Positions 52,544 to 61,814 of a DNA stretch of 64,000 nt are shown here, piece by piece; the stretch's first letter is position 1; every line of letters starts with the position of its first letter. Below the pieces are notes generated by a model. The model searched no databases. It worked only from the letters and a program-made list of their open reading frames with translations, and was not told the DNA's origin. Origin of the DNA: Streptomyces halobius (lineage in GTDB: Bacteria; Actinomycetota; Actinomycetes; Streptomycetales; Streptomycetaceae); contig NZ_CP086322.1 of the NCBI RefSeq assembly GCF_023277745.1, positions 4,340,001 through 4,404,000 of the forward strand, given 5' to 3'. The position numbers and the translations under genes are program-made.

Positions 52544-52588
52544 GGAGGTGCCGGACCGCGGGCCGGAGGCCGGAGGTCCGGCACCTCC
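52544..52588. terminator. Strong hairpin in the NlpC/P60-pstS divergent region
   Basis: GGAGGTGCCGGACC (52544-52557) pairs perfectly with GGTCCGGCACCTCC (52575-52588), 14-bp stem and 17-nt loop. It lies between the divergent starts, where no terminator is expected, so it may end a small RNA or block read-through in either direction. Confidence 0.6.
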
Positions 52589-52705
52589 GCCGAACAGCCC
52601 CGCGCAGCGGCAACAGCCCGCACCAGGCACAACGGCGGGAAAACCGAAAACGGTGAGAACCAAGCCGGCCCAGGACCAGCGCGGCGCACCCACCCGACGG
52701 CCGAG

Positions 52706-52749
52706 GTTCACCTTGCGTTCACTCTCCTCCATCGGCCACTTCACCTGGT
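52706..52749 (+). promoter_or_regulatory. PHO box (PhoP operator) upstream of pstS
   Basis: Four 11-nt direct repeat units: GTTCACCTTGC (52706), GTTCACTCTCC (52717), TCCATCGGCCA (52728), CTTCACCTGGT (52739). The first two and the fourth match the G/CTTCAC(C/T) consensus of Streptomyces PHO boxes; the third is the divergent unit commonly seen in multi-unit boxes. It sits about 165 nt before pstS, next to a TGCCTAAT -10-like sequence. Confidence 0.88.
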
Positions 52750-52912
52750 CTGCCTAATTTCGGCCGTACCGAGTGCGCGCCATGCCCGCGGGGCGAGCGC
52801 GGCACGGCTAGCTGACACCGCGCCCCCAGGCGGTCACCAAAGAAGAGTCATCACCCCCGTCCCCACCCGCACGCCGAACGAAGCGGCGCGCCCCAGGAAG
52901 GAACTCTCGACT

Positions 52913-54040
52913 GTGAAGCTTCAGCGCAAGCCCCGGGTTCGCGCCCTCGCCGTTGGCGCTCTCGCCGTCTCCGGTGCCCTGGCCCTGACCGCGTGTGGCA
53001 CCGACGACACCAGCGGCGGTGCCGGCGGCGCCGGCAAGCCCGCCAAGGCCGCCGACATCAAGTGCGAGGGCAAGGGCAAGCTGCTCGCGTCCGGCTCGTC
53101 GGCGCAGAAGAACGCCATGGACGTCTGGGTCCAGAACTACTCGGGCGCCTGCAAGGACACCGAGATCAACTACCAGCCCACCGGCTCCGGTGCCGGCATC
53201 ACCACCTTCCTGCAGGGCCAGACCGCGTTCGCGGGCTCCGACTCGGCGCTGAAGCCCGAAGAGGTCGCGAAGTCGAAGAAGGTCTGCAAGGGCGGTCAGG
53301 CGATCGACCTGCCGATGGTCGGCGGCCCGATCGCGGTCGGCTACAACGTTCCCGGTGTGGACAGCCTCGTGCTGGACGCCGAGACCCTCGCCAAGATCTT
53401 CGACTCGGAGATCACCAACTGGAACGACGCCGCGATCAAGAAGCTGAACCCGGACGCCAAGCTGCCGGACCTCAAGATCCAGGCGTTCCACCGCTCCGAC
53501 GACTCGGGCACCACGGACAACTTCACCAAGTACCTGAAGGCCGCCGCCCCGTCCGCCTGGAAGCACGAACCGGCGAAGAAGTGGGAGGGCAAGGGCGGCC
53601 AGGCGGCCTCCGGCTCGTCCGGTGTCTCCTCGCAGGTCAAGCAGGTCAGCGGCGCCATCTCGTACTTCGAGCTGTCGTACGCGACCTCCGGCAAGATCCC
53701 GACGGTCAAGCTGGACACCGGCGCCAAGGCCCCGGTCGAGGCCACCACCGCCAACGCCTCCAAGGCGATCGCCGAGGCCAAGCCGGCCAGCGAGGGCGAC
53801 GACCTGGCGCTGGAGCTCAACTACGCCACCAAGGCCGAGGGCGCCTACCCGATCACCCTGGTGACGTACGAGATCGTCTGCGACAAGGGCAACAAGGCGG
53901 AGACGCTGCCCGCCACGAAGTCCTTCCTGACCTACGTCGCGAGCAAGGACGGCCAGGCCGCCCTTGAGGCCCTGGGGTACGCCCCGCTGCCCCCCGAGAC
54001 CGCCGACAAGGTCCGCAAGACCGTCGCGACGCTCTCCTGA
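52913..54040 (+). CDS. pstS: Phosphate ABC transporter substrate-binding lipoprotein
   Basis: 375 aa from GTG 52913 behind AGGAAGGAA. Lipoprotein signal ending ALALTAC (lipobox LTAC). Phosphate-binding segments: LLASGSSAQKNAMDVWVQNY, YQPTGSGAGITTFLQGQTAF, AGSDSALK, and RSDDSGTTDNFTKYL. High-affinity Pi capture; strongly induced by PhoP under Pi limitation through the upstream PHO box. A long branched hairpin follows in the gap before pstC and should reduce expression of the downstream genes relative to pstS. Confidence 0.95.
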   Translation: MKLQRKPRVRALAVGALAVSGALALTACGTDDTSGGAGGAGKPAKAADIKCEGKGKLLASGSSAQKNAMDVWVQNYSGACKDTEINYQPTGSGAGITTFLQGQTAFAGSDSALKPEEVAKSKKVCKGGQAIDLPMVGGPIAVGYNVPGVDSLVLDAETLAKIFDSEITNWNDAAIKKLNPDAKLPDLKIQAFHRSDDSGTTDNFTKYLKAAAPSAWKHEPAKKWEGKGGQAASGSSGVSSQVKQVSGAISYFELSYATSGKIPTVKLDTGAKAPVEATTANASKAIAEAKPASEGDDLALELNYATKAEGAYPITLVTYEIVCDKGNKAETLPATKSFLTYVASKDGQAALEALGYAPLPPETADKVRKTVATLS

Positions 54041-54046
54041 GCAACC

Positions 54047-54127
54047 CGGGTGGCGGGTCGCGTCCCGCCGCTGGCCCTGAGGGGCCCACCACAGGGGCCA
54101 AGGCCACCAGGCCCGGCCCGCCACCCG
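54047..54127 (+). terminator. Branched stem-loop between pstS and pstC
   Basis: CGGGTGGCGGG (54047-54057) pairs with CCCGCCACCCG (54117-54127), enclosing at least one inner hairpin (GGCCC-TGAG-GGGCC). It can stabilise the pstS 3' end or partly terminate transcription, as seen in other binding-protein operons. Confidence 0.6.
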
Positions 54128-54179
54128 TCCGGTGCACCGCCGCCAGGAGCCCTCACCGGCTCCGCAGACCGGAGAAACC

Positions 54180-55175
54180 ATGACTTCACCTGTCCTCACC
54201 GAAACGCCACCGCCGCCCGGTAACGACGCGCACCCCAGCGTCTCCGGGAAGGCCGTCCGCCCCGGCGACCGGATCTTCCTCGGGCTCTCCCGCGGCTCCG
54301 GTATCGCCCTCCTGGTGATCATGGCCGCCATCGCGGCCTTCCTCACCTACCGGTCCGTGCTCGCCATCTCCGGCGACAAAGCCAACTTCTTCACCACACT
54401 CGAATGGAACGCCACCGGCACCGAGCCGAAGTTCGGCATCGCGGTGCTCGCCTTCGGCACCGTCGTCAGCTCGGTGATCGCGATGCTCATCGCGGTCCCG
54501 GTCGCCGTCGGCATCGCGCTGTTCATCTCGCACTACGCCCCGCGCAAGCTGGCCTCGCCGCTCGGCTACGTCATCGACCTGCTCGCCGCGGTGCCCAGCA
54601 TCATCTACGGCCTGTGGGGCGCGCTCTTCCTCGTCCCGCATCTGTCCGGTCTCTACAGCTGGCTGGACGACTACCTCGGCTGGACCGGCATTTTCGCGTA
54701 CGGCGACGGAGCCGCCCGCTCCCTGTTCACCGTCGGCATCCTGCTCGCGATCATGATTCTGCCGATCGTGACCAGCGTCAGCCGTGAGGTCTTCCTGCAG
54801 GTCCCGAAGATGCACGAGGAAGCCGCGCTGGCGCTCGGCGCCACCCGCTGGGAGGTCGTCCGGATGTCGGTGCTCCCCTTCGGCCGCTCCGGCGTGATCA
54901 GCGCCTCCATGCTGGGCCTGGGCCGCGCGCTCGGCGAGACGATGGCCGTCGCCACCGTCCTCTCCCCCAGCTTCCTCATCAACACCAGCCTGCTGAACCC
55001 GGGCGGCGGCACCTTCGCCCAGAACATCGCCAGCAAGTTCAGCGAGGCGAACCAGTTCGGGCAGGACGCCCTGATCGCGTCCGGCCTGGTCCTCTTCGTG
55101 ATCACGCTGCTCGTCAACGGCGCGGCCCGCATGATCATCGCCCGCCGCAAGGAGTACTCGGGAGCCGCAGCATGA
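54180..55175 (+). CDS. pstC: Phosphate ABC transporter permease PstC
   Basis: 331 aa from ATG 54180 behind GGAGAAA. Six membrane helices, including FLGLSRGSGIALLVIMAAIA and YVIDLLAAVPSIIYGLWGAL, and the EAA loop HEEAALALGATRWEVVRMSV facing PstB. Forms the Pi channel with PstA. TGA overlaps pstA. Confidence 0.94.
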   Translation: MTSPVLTETPPPPGNDAHPSVSGKAVRPGDRIFLGLSRGSGIALLVIMAAIAAFLTYRSVLAISGDKANFFTTLEWNATGTEPKFGIAVLAFGTVVSSVIAMLIAVPVAVGIALFISHYAPRKLASPLGYVIDLLAAVPSIIYGLWGALFLVPHLSGLYSWLDDYLGWTGIFAYGDGAARSLFTVGILLAIMILPIVTSVSREVFLQVPKMHEEAALALGATRWEVVRMSVLPFGRSGVISASMLGLGRALGETMAVATVLSPSFLINTSLLNPGGGTFAQNIASKFSEANQFGQDALIASGLVLFVITLLVNGAARMIIARRKEYSGAAA

Positions 55176-56245
55176 CCGACGTGATGACCGAGCGGCCCGT
55201 CGCCACCGGCGGCCACCCCGTCTCCCTGCAGCACGCCCGGCTGCCCCGCTGGACCCCGCCGGTCCTCGCGCTCGTCGCGGCCGCCGCGGGCAGCGGCATC
55301 GGCCTCGCCGCCGGCCTGGACAGCCGGGTCCAGTGGGGCCTGATAGCCGCCCTGCTCTTCGTCCTCGGCACGTTCACGCTGGCCGTGGGCGTCGAGGGCG
55401 CCCGGCAGGCCAAGGACCGGCTGGCCACCAGCCTGGTCTGGATGGCCTTCCTGCTCGCCGTCGTCCCGCTCGCCTCCCTCCTGTGGGAGACCATCGCCCG
55501 CGGCGTCAAGGTCCTGGACGGCTACTTCCTGTCCACCTCGATGGGCACCCTCCCGGACGCGCTGCCCGGCGGCGGTATCTACCACGCGATCGTCGGCACC
55601 CTGGAGCAGGTGGGCCTGGCGACCCTGATCGCCGCGCCGATCGGTCTGCTCACCGCGATCTACCTCGTCGAATACGGACGCGGCAAGCTCGCCAAGGCCG
55701 TCACCTTCTTCGTCGACGTGATGACCGGCATCCCGTCCATCGTGGCCGGCCTGTTCGTCCTCTCCGTCTGGATCCTGATCCTCGGCTTCGGCCCGTCCGG
55801 CTTCGCCGGATCGATGGCGCTGGCGATCCTGATGATGCCGGTCGTCGTCCGCTCCACCGAGGAGATGCTCAAGCTCGTCCCGAACGAGCTGCGCGAGGCG
55901 TCCCTGGCCCTCGGTGTCCCCAAGTGGCGCACCATCCTCAAGGTCGTTCTGCCGACGTCGGTCGGCGGCATCACCACCGGCGTGATGCTGGCCATCGCCC
56001 GTATCACCGGTGAGACCGCCCCGGTGCTGCTGCTGGTGTGGGGCGCCAAGACGATCAACAACAACCCCTTCGAAGGTGCTCAGCAGTCGCTTCCGCTGTA
56101 CGTCTACCAGCAGTGGCAGATCGGCTCCGAGGCCGCGTACGACCGCGCCTGGGCGGCGGCTCTCGTCCTCATCGCCTTCGTCATGATCCTCAATCTGGCG
56201 GCCCGCGGCATCGCCCGCTGGAAGGCCCCCAAGACCGGTCGCTAA
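55172..56245 (+). CDS. pstA: Phosphate ABC transporter permease PstA
   Basis: 357 aa, ATG 55172 overlapping pstC by 4 nt. Helices include [20 protein letters not shown] and [23 protein letters not shown] loop [20 protein letters not shown]. The N-terminal pair of helices (~25-75) is longer than in enterobacterial PstA. A GGTCGCT/AGCGACC hairpin surrounds the 71-nt gap before pstB. Confidence 0.94.
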   Translation: MTDVMTERPVATGGHPVSLQHARLPRWTPPVLALVAAAAGSGIGLAAGLDSRVQWGLIAALLFVLGTFTLAVGVEGARQAKDRLATSLVWMAFLLAVVPLASLLWETIARGVKVLDGYFLSTSMGTLPDALPGGGIYHAIVGTLEQVGLATLIAAPIGLLTAIYLVEYGRGKLAKAVTFFVDVMTGIPSIVAGLFVLSVWILILGFGPSGFAGSMALAILMMPVVVRSTEEMLKLVPNELREASLALGVPKWRTILKVVLPTSVGGITTGVMLAIARITGETAPVLLLVWGAKTINNNPFEGAQQSLPLYVYQQWQIGSEAAYDRAWAAALVLIAFVMILNLAARGIARWKAPKTGR

Positions 56246-56316
56246 GGCGACACTTCGGCTCCGCCGAGTGGGGCCAGACAGCGACCCTCCGAAGCACCGA
56301 AAGAAGCAGTGATCCC

Positions 56317-57093
56317 ATGGCCAAGCGAATCGACGTCAGCGGCCTCTCCGCCTACTACGGCGGCCACAAGGCCATCGACGACATCTCGATGACCGTCGAG
56401 CCGCGCTCCGTGACCGCCTTCATCGGCCCCTCCGGCTGCGGCAAGTCGACGTTCCTGCGCACCCTGAACCGTATGCACGAGGTCACCCCCGGCGGCCGCG
56501 TCGAGGGCAAGGTGATGCTGGACGACGAGAACCTCTACGGCTCCGGGGTCGACCCGGTCGCCGTCCGCCGCACCGTCGGCATGGTCTTCCAGCGCCCCAA
56601 CCCGTTCCCCACCATGTCGATCTTCGACAATGTCGCGGCCGGTCTGCGGCTGAACGGCTCGCACAAGAAGAGCGAGCTGAAGGACGTCGTGGAGAAGTCC
56701 CTCAAGGGTGCCAACCTCTGGAAAGAGGTCAAGGACCGCCTCAACAAGCCCGGCTCCGGCCTCTCCGGAGGCCAGCAGCAGCGGCTGTGCATCGCCCGCG
56801 CCATCGCGGTCGAGCCGCAGGTCCTGCTGATGGACGAGCCGTGCTCGGCGCTCGACCCGATCTCCACCCTCGCCATCGAGGACCTCATCGGGGAGCTGAA
56901 GGAGCGCTTCACGATCGTCATCGTGACGCACAACATGCAGCAGGCCGCCCGTGTCTCGGACCGTACGGCGTTCTTCAACCTGGCCGCCGTCGGCGAGCCC
57001 GGCAAGCTGATCGAAATCGACGAGACCGAGCGGATCTTCTCCAACCCGTCGGTCCCGGCCACGGAGGACTACATCTCCGGCCGTTTCGGCTGA
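56317..57093 (+). CDS. pstB: Phosphate ABC transporter ATP-binding protein
   Basis: 258 aa from ATG 56317. Walker [21 protein letters not shown]-loop [20 protein letters not shown], signature [14 protein letters not shown], Walker [17 protein letters not shown]-loop [12 protein letters not shown], ending DYISGRFG as PstB does. Supplies energy to PstCA. No phoU gene follows; the DUF47 gene at 58298 belongs to Pit. Confidence 0.95.
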   Translation: MAKRIDVSGLSAYYGGHKAIDDISMTVEPRSVTAFIGPSGCGKSTFLRTLNRMHEVTPGGRVEGKVMLDDENLYGSGVDPVAVRRTVGMVFQRPNPFPTMSIFDNVAAGLRLNGSHKKSELKDVVEKSLKGANLWKEVKDRLNKPGSGLSGGQQQRLCIARAIAVEPQVLLMDEPCSALDPISTLAIEDLIGELKERFTIVIVTHNMQQAARVSDRTAFFNLAAVGEPGKLIEIDETERIFSNPSVPATEDYISGRFG

Positions 57094-57164
57094 GCCGCGC
57101 TCCGGCCCGGCCGACGCCCCCTGAGCGTCCTGCGGTGCTGCATGGCGGTGCCACCGCAAGGACG

Positions 57165-57199
57165 ATGGGCCCGCCCCCCTGTACCGGGGGCGGGCCCAT
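57165..57199. terminator. Terminator shared by pstB and pit
   Basis: ATGGGCCCGCCCCC (57165-57178) and GGGGGCGGGCCCAT (57186-57199) form a 14-bp stem with a 7-nt loop between convergent pstB and pit, so it can serve both directions. Confidence 0.85.
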
Positions 57200-57289
57200 T
57201 CACCTTTCGGCTCGCTGGGGACCGGTGCCGACAGGCCTGTCGGCACGCCGACGACGACCGGCCCTTCGGCTCGCCGGGGACAACAGGCC

Positions 57290-58288
<999 letters not shown>

Positions 58289-58297
58289 GGCCGGGGC

Positions 58298-58918
58298 TCA
58301 GGATTCCTTTACCGCGATGGTCTCGACAGTGTTGGCGACGTGCTCGAAAGCGTCCGCCGCCTCCTCCAGGATGTCCACGACCTGCTTGAGCTTGAGCACC
58401 TCGATGGCGTCGTACTTGCCGTTGAAGAGGTGCGCGAGCAGCTTGCGGTGGATCTGGTCGGCCTGGTTCTCCAGGCGGTTGACCTCGATCCAGTACTCGG
58501 TGAGGTTGGCCATCGTGCGCAGATTCGGCATCGCCTCGGCGGTCAGCTCGGCCGCCCGCGCCAGCACCTCGATCTGCTGCTCGACGCCCTTCGGCAGTTC
58601 CTCGATCTTGTAGAGGACGACCAGATCGACGGCCTCCTCCATGAAGTCCATGATGTCGTCGAGCGACGAGGCCAGCTTGTAGATGTCCTCGCGGTCGAAC
58701 GGCGTGATGAACGAGGAGTTCAGCTGGTGGAAGATCGCGTGCGTCGCGTCGTCACCCGCGTGCTCGGCCGCGCGCATCCGCTCGGAGATCTCTGCCCGTC
58801 CGGAGGCGTCCGCCCCGAGCAGTTCCATCAGGAGCTTGGAGCCCGTGACGATGTTGTCCGCGGAGGCGGCGAACATGTCGTAGAAGCTCGTCTCCCTGGG
58901 GGTCAGACGAAAGCGCAC
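58298..58918 (-). CDS. DUF47/PhoU-like Pit accessory protein
   Basis: 206 aa from GTG 58918 behind GAGGA. Four-helix PhoU-like bundle: SFYDMFAASADNIVTGSKLL, HAGDDATHAIFHQLNSSFIT with FDREDIYKLASSLDDIMDFM (the conserved E/D-x-x-x-D metal motif) and LENQADQIHRKLLAHLF. Regulates or couples Pit transport. Divergent from csoR. Confidence 0.92.
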   Translation of the reverse strand: MRFRLTPRETSFYDMFAASADNIVTGSKLLMELLGADASGRAEISERMRAAEHAGDDATHAIFHQLNSSFITPFDREDIYKLASSLDDIMDFMEEAVDLVVLYKIEELPKGVEQQIEVLARAAELTAEAMPNLRTMANLTEYWIEVNRLENQADQIHRKLLAHLFNGKYDAIEVLKLKQVVDILEEAADAFEHVANTVETIAVKES

Positions 58919-59062
58919 GTGAAATCCTCGGGGTGCATCGGATTCGGTCGGGTTGATGCTAGGCGCATCATCCGGCCACTGCTAACCGGCATTCCCTCAG
59001 TGTCGCCCATCGGGCAGCATGCTCTGCACGGGGTACCGGCGGTGCCCGCAAAATTCGGTAGT

Positions 59063-59083
59063 ATATACCCGCCAGGGGTATAT
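59063..59083. promoter_or_regulatory. CsoR operator
   Basis: ATATACCC-GCCAG-GGGTATAT: 8-bp arms with a 5-nt centre, the class of TATACCC/GGGTATA operator bound by CsoR. It is 29 nt before the csoR ATG and can repress csoR and perhaps the divergent DUF47-pit promoter. Confidence 0.85.
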
Positions 59084-59111
59084 GGACGCCTAGATTCCAG
59101 GGGAGACGGCC

Positions 59112-59540
59112 ATGACGACCACGGACGCCGACACCACCGGCGGCACCGGCTCCGCCGCACCCTGCCACACCCCGCAGCCGAAAACCGACCCCCACGACGA
59201 CACCCGAACTGTGACCGGAACCGCGGCCGACCACCCGGCGGCCGCCCCCGCGCGCGGCGTCCACGGCTACGCAAAGCAGAAGGACGCTCACCTCAAGCGA
59301 CTGCGTCGCATCGAGGGTCAGATCCGCGGCCTCCAGCGGATGCTCGAAGAGGACGTCTACTGCATCGACATCCTCACCCAGGTCTCGGCGAGCACAAAGG
59401 GCCTGCAGTCCTTCGGCCTTCAGCTCCTGGAGGAGCATCTGCGGCACTGCGTCGCCGACGCCGCGTCCCAGGGCCCCGAGGCCATCGACGCCAAGGTCCA
59501 GGAGGCGACCAAGGCGATCGAGCGGATGCTGCGGACCTGA
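59112..59540 (+). CDS. csoR: Copper-sensing repressor CsoR
   Basis: 142 aa from ATG 59112 behind GGGGAGA. A His/Asp-rich disordered N-terminus (~1-50) precedes the helical core DAHLKRLRRIEGQIRGLQRM. The Cu(I) ligands C-H-C are present (DVYCIDILTQ and EEHLRHCVADA). Represses copper-efflux genes and itself. No copZ or copA gene is adjacent in the window. Confidence 0.92.
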   Translation: MTTTDADTTGGTGSAAPCHTPQPKTDPHDDTRTVTGTAADHPAAAPARGVHGYAKQKDAHLKRLRRIEGQIRGLQRMLEEDVYCIDILTQVSASTKGLQSFGLQLLEEHLRHCVADAASQGPEAIDAKVQEATKAIERMLRT

Positions 59541-59637
59541 CGGCCGAGCGGATACCGCGGAAGCGATTGCCGCAGAAGCGATTGCCCCGGACCTGATGCC
59601 GAGCGGATACCGCGGAAGCGGATACCGCGGACCTGAA
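59532..59637. repeat. Duplications of the csoR 3' end
   Basis: GCGGACCTGA, which contains the csoR stop, plus CGAGCGGATACCGCGGAAGCG recurs about 56 nt later (59588-59619), with a third partial copy (GATACCGCGGACCTGAA) and an inner GAAGCGATTGCC pair. Replication-slippage products downstream of csoR. Confidence 0.7.
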
Positions 59638-59651
59638 CTCCGGCCGTCCGG

Positions 59652-59852
59652 CTATCCGCGCTCGCCGACCGGCGCGCACTGCTCACCGGCCGGGGAACCG
59701 TGCTCCCCGGCCACATGCAGCACCTCGTCGATACGGTCCGGGCTGAGCCGATCCTCACTCGCGGCGGCGGCCGCGATCATCAACTCACCAGTCAGGTCGA
59801 TCTCGACGAGGGCTACGTGGTCCTGAACCGTCCCATGCCGGTGCGCGGCCAC
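59652..59852 (-). CDS. 66-aa hypothetical protein
   Basis: GTG 59852 is preferred because GGAGGAGG lies eight bases upstream; the frame upstream is the 18-bp repeat array. Sequence: AAHRHGTVQDHVALVEIDLT, GELMIAAAAASEDRLSPDRI, DEVLHVAGEHG. Mixed alpha/beta, no signal peptide. Streptomyces have related short proteins near regulators; function unknown. Confidence 0.55.
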   Translation of the reverse strand: MAAHRHGTVQDHVALVEIDLTGELMIAAAAASEDRLSPDRIDEVLHVAGEHGSPAGEQCAPVGERG

Positions 59853-59894
59853 GTACAACACCTCCTCCTTCGAGCGCCTTGCCACACCTCTGGC

Positions 59895-59961
59895 GGTCAG
59901 TGCCAATCTGGTGGTCAGTGCCAATCTGGTGGTCAGTGCCAATCTGGTGGTCAGTGCCAAG
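59895..59961. repeat. 18-bp tandem repeat, four copies
   Basis: GGTCAGTGCCAATCTGGT at 59895, 59913, 59931 and (partial) 59949. Read leftward it encodes LALTTR in tandem, upstream of the 66-aa gene; this is probably noncoding, and it lies where that gene's promoter should be. Confidence 0.9.
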
Positions 59962-60116
59962 GGTAGGGATGGGCACACACTCCACGCATGGCACGTATGG
60001 ACCATTTCCGCCATCCGGCAAGCACCTGCGTCAGGTGTCCGGCCACCCCCGCTGCCGCCCCGTTATGCCCCGTGATGCCCCCCTGCTACGGCCCCGTGAC
60101 GACCGGCTCTACCGCG

Positions 60117-61055
60117 TCACTGCTTCGCGGAGGCGATCTTCCCGGTGTAGATGTCCGGTTCGTCCGGCACCCGCACCACGGTCTCGGCCCCGAACCCCGA
60201 CAGCTCCGTCGTGGACGTCACCGACGTCCCTTTCGGCACGCCGTTGGCGAAGTGGAACCGCTGCCGCACCTTGCGCAGCCGCCCCTTCTCGTCGAGATAC
60301 GCGTCGAACGGCACGGCATCGGTGGTGAACCCTTTCTCCGCCGCCGCCAACGCGGACCGAGTACGCCCCGACGCGTGTCCGGCCGCCCTCCCGATGTCCG
60401 TCACCCCCCGGTAGTGCCGCACCGGGACCCCGTCCAGCCGCTCCTTCCCCTCGTACGTCACATCCCGCGCCCCCCGCAGCAGTTCGGCGGCGGCCAGTGG
60501 ATCGGTCGCGCCACCGGTGACCAGATTCCCGTCGGCCAGCGAACCGGTGTCCACCCGCACCCACTTGTCGGCCGGCACCCCCGCCCCGCGGTTCTTCATG
60601 TAGAGGGCGCCCGGCGCGAGGATCTCGGTGATCGGCCGATGCCCGCCGCTGGACGTACCCGCCGGGTCGGGCAGGACCAGCACCAGCTCCCCGGTGCCCG
60701 AGCGGAAGTCGTAGCGGCCGGTACCGCGGATGGCGACGCGGGTGCCGCCGCTCGCCGTCTCCATCGCCGTACGCACCGTGGCGGAGCCCGCCCGGACCAG
60801 TGCGTCGGCGCTGTGGCGGACCTCGTCGGCGGCGTCCCGGCCGGGCGACGCGGACGACGCGTGGCCGGAGGTGGCACCGTCCCGGCCCGGCGACGCGTGT
60901 GCGGAGGCGGTGGCGACCCGGGCGGGCGACGCCTGGTCGTTGGCGGCGGCGCCGACCGTGGAACAGCCCGTGGTCAGCAGCCCGACCGCCAGACCCGTCC
61001 CGCACGCCACACCCACGGCAGCCGCGGCACCGCCTCGCCTGTCCTGCACCACCAT
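60117..61055 (-). CDS. Secreted lipoprotein (LppX/LprG-like fold possible)
   Basis: 312 aa from ATG 61055. A basic start, then a signal (GVACGTGLAVGLLTTGC) with lipobox LTTGC. A Ser/Ala/Gly linker (to ~65) leads to a domain with ADALVRAGSATVRTAMETAS, GRYDFRSGTGELVL, LYMKNRGAGVPADKWVRVDT and AYLDEKGRLRKVRQRF, alternating strands and one helix. This matches the LolA/LppX-type lipid-carrier fold seen in actinobacterial lipoproteins, though I have no motif proof. Divergent from the next genes. Confidence 0.8.
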   Translation of the reverse strand: MVVQDRRGGAAAAVGVACGTGLAVGLLTTGCSTVGAAANDQASPARVATASAHASPGRDGATSGHASSASPGRDAADEVRHSADALVRAGSATVRTAMETASGGTRVAIRGTGRYDFRSGTGELVLVLPDPAGTSSGGHRPITEILAPGALYMKNRGAGVPADKWVRVDTGSLADGNLVTGGATDPLAAAELLRGARDVTYEGKERLDGVPVRHYRGVTDIGRAAGHASGRTRSALAAAEKGFTTDAVPFDAYLDEKGRLRKVRQRFHFANGVPKGTSVTSTTELSGFGAETVVRVPDEPDIYTGKIASAKQ

Positions 61056-61205
61056 CGCGTACGAGCCCCCTCGGCCGCTGTGTTCAAGACGGCCACTGCC
61101 GGCCGGTCTGTTCCGGACGGTCGGACGTTCCGCCAACGGCTCGTCAGAGGCTCCGCCATCGCAGGCTCCGTCGTCGGATCCGCTGGTTCGGCCGACCGAT
61201 CCGTT

Positions 61206-61331
61206 CAACGATGATTTCGGGGGGCCGTCACGCTAGGCGAGGAAGTCCGGAGTGCCGTCATCCGGCCGCGGGGCGGGCGGAGAGGACCCCGGACTTGCTC
61301 ACCCGGGCCCCAGGGCGCGTAGCGTGGTCGG
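61206..61331. other. Gap between lipoprotein and small Cys gene
   Basis: About 125 nt; TAGCGT (61320-61325) is a plausible -10 for the downstream gene. Nothing else is supported. The 61500-61814 gap after it is likewise empty apart from CTCCCTC-type runs. Confidence 0.45.
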
Positions 61332-61499
61332 GTGCCCGAGCGAGCCCTCCGAGACCCGTCAGCAGGTCACCGCACCTCGACCACCGAGCGCGGCTCCTTC
61401 TGCCTGGCCCGCTGCGACTGCGGCTGGACAGGCCCGGCCCGGCGCGCCCGCTCCCAGGCGCGTACGGACGCCGAGCGTCATCTGCGGGGCAACCCCTGA
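61332..61499 (+). CDS. 55-aa CxC/CxxxCxC protein
   Basis: GTG 61332 with a -10-like TAGCGT six bases upstream (probably leaderless). The product ends TERGSFCLARCDCGWTGPAR, then RARSQARTDAERHLRGNP. The pattern F-C-x3-C-x-C-G-W-x-G-P-A-R-R-A resembles small Streptomyces zinc-ribbon-like proteins. Function unknown; no partner adjacent. Confidence 0.55.
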   Translation: MPERALRDPSAGHRTSTTERGSFCLARCDCGWTGPARRARSQARTDAERHLRGNP

Positions 61500-61814
61500 C
61501 ACCGTCCGGGGCGCCTCCCTGCCCCCGGGGCACCCCCTCTCCCCCTTCCTGGAATCACTCCCTCTCCTCCTGGAATCGCTCCCTCCGTTACGGAACCCCC
61601 CACACCCGCACCGCATCTGGGTAATCAGAGAAACAAGAGTGCTCAGCGGCAGCGGACTTCGCGGCCAATAACGGAGAAGACCGGATGGCTGCCCGCAGCA
61701 CCGGGCCGGCGCCAGACACCACGGAGCACCGGCCAGCCCAGCGGCACACAGGGGAAGCGCGCTGTCACATCGGACCGTTGGCGCGCTCGTACGACAACGA
61801 GGGGGACTCACCCA

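Noticed and set aside
52272..52544. c-di-AMP (ydaO) riboswitch upstream of the NlpC/P60 gene
   Set aside because: Expected from similar Streptomyces genes, but I cannot find its conserved core in the minus-strand leader.
59895..59961. CRISPR-like array
   Set aside because: Perfect head-to-tail units without spacers; a tandem repeat. The same applies to the arrays at 12993, 38907 and 42105.
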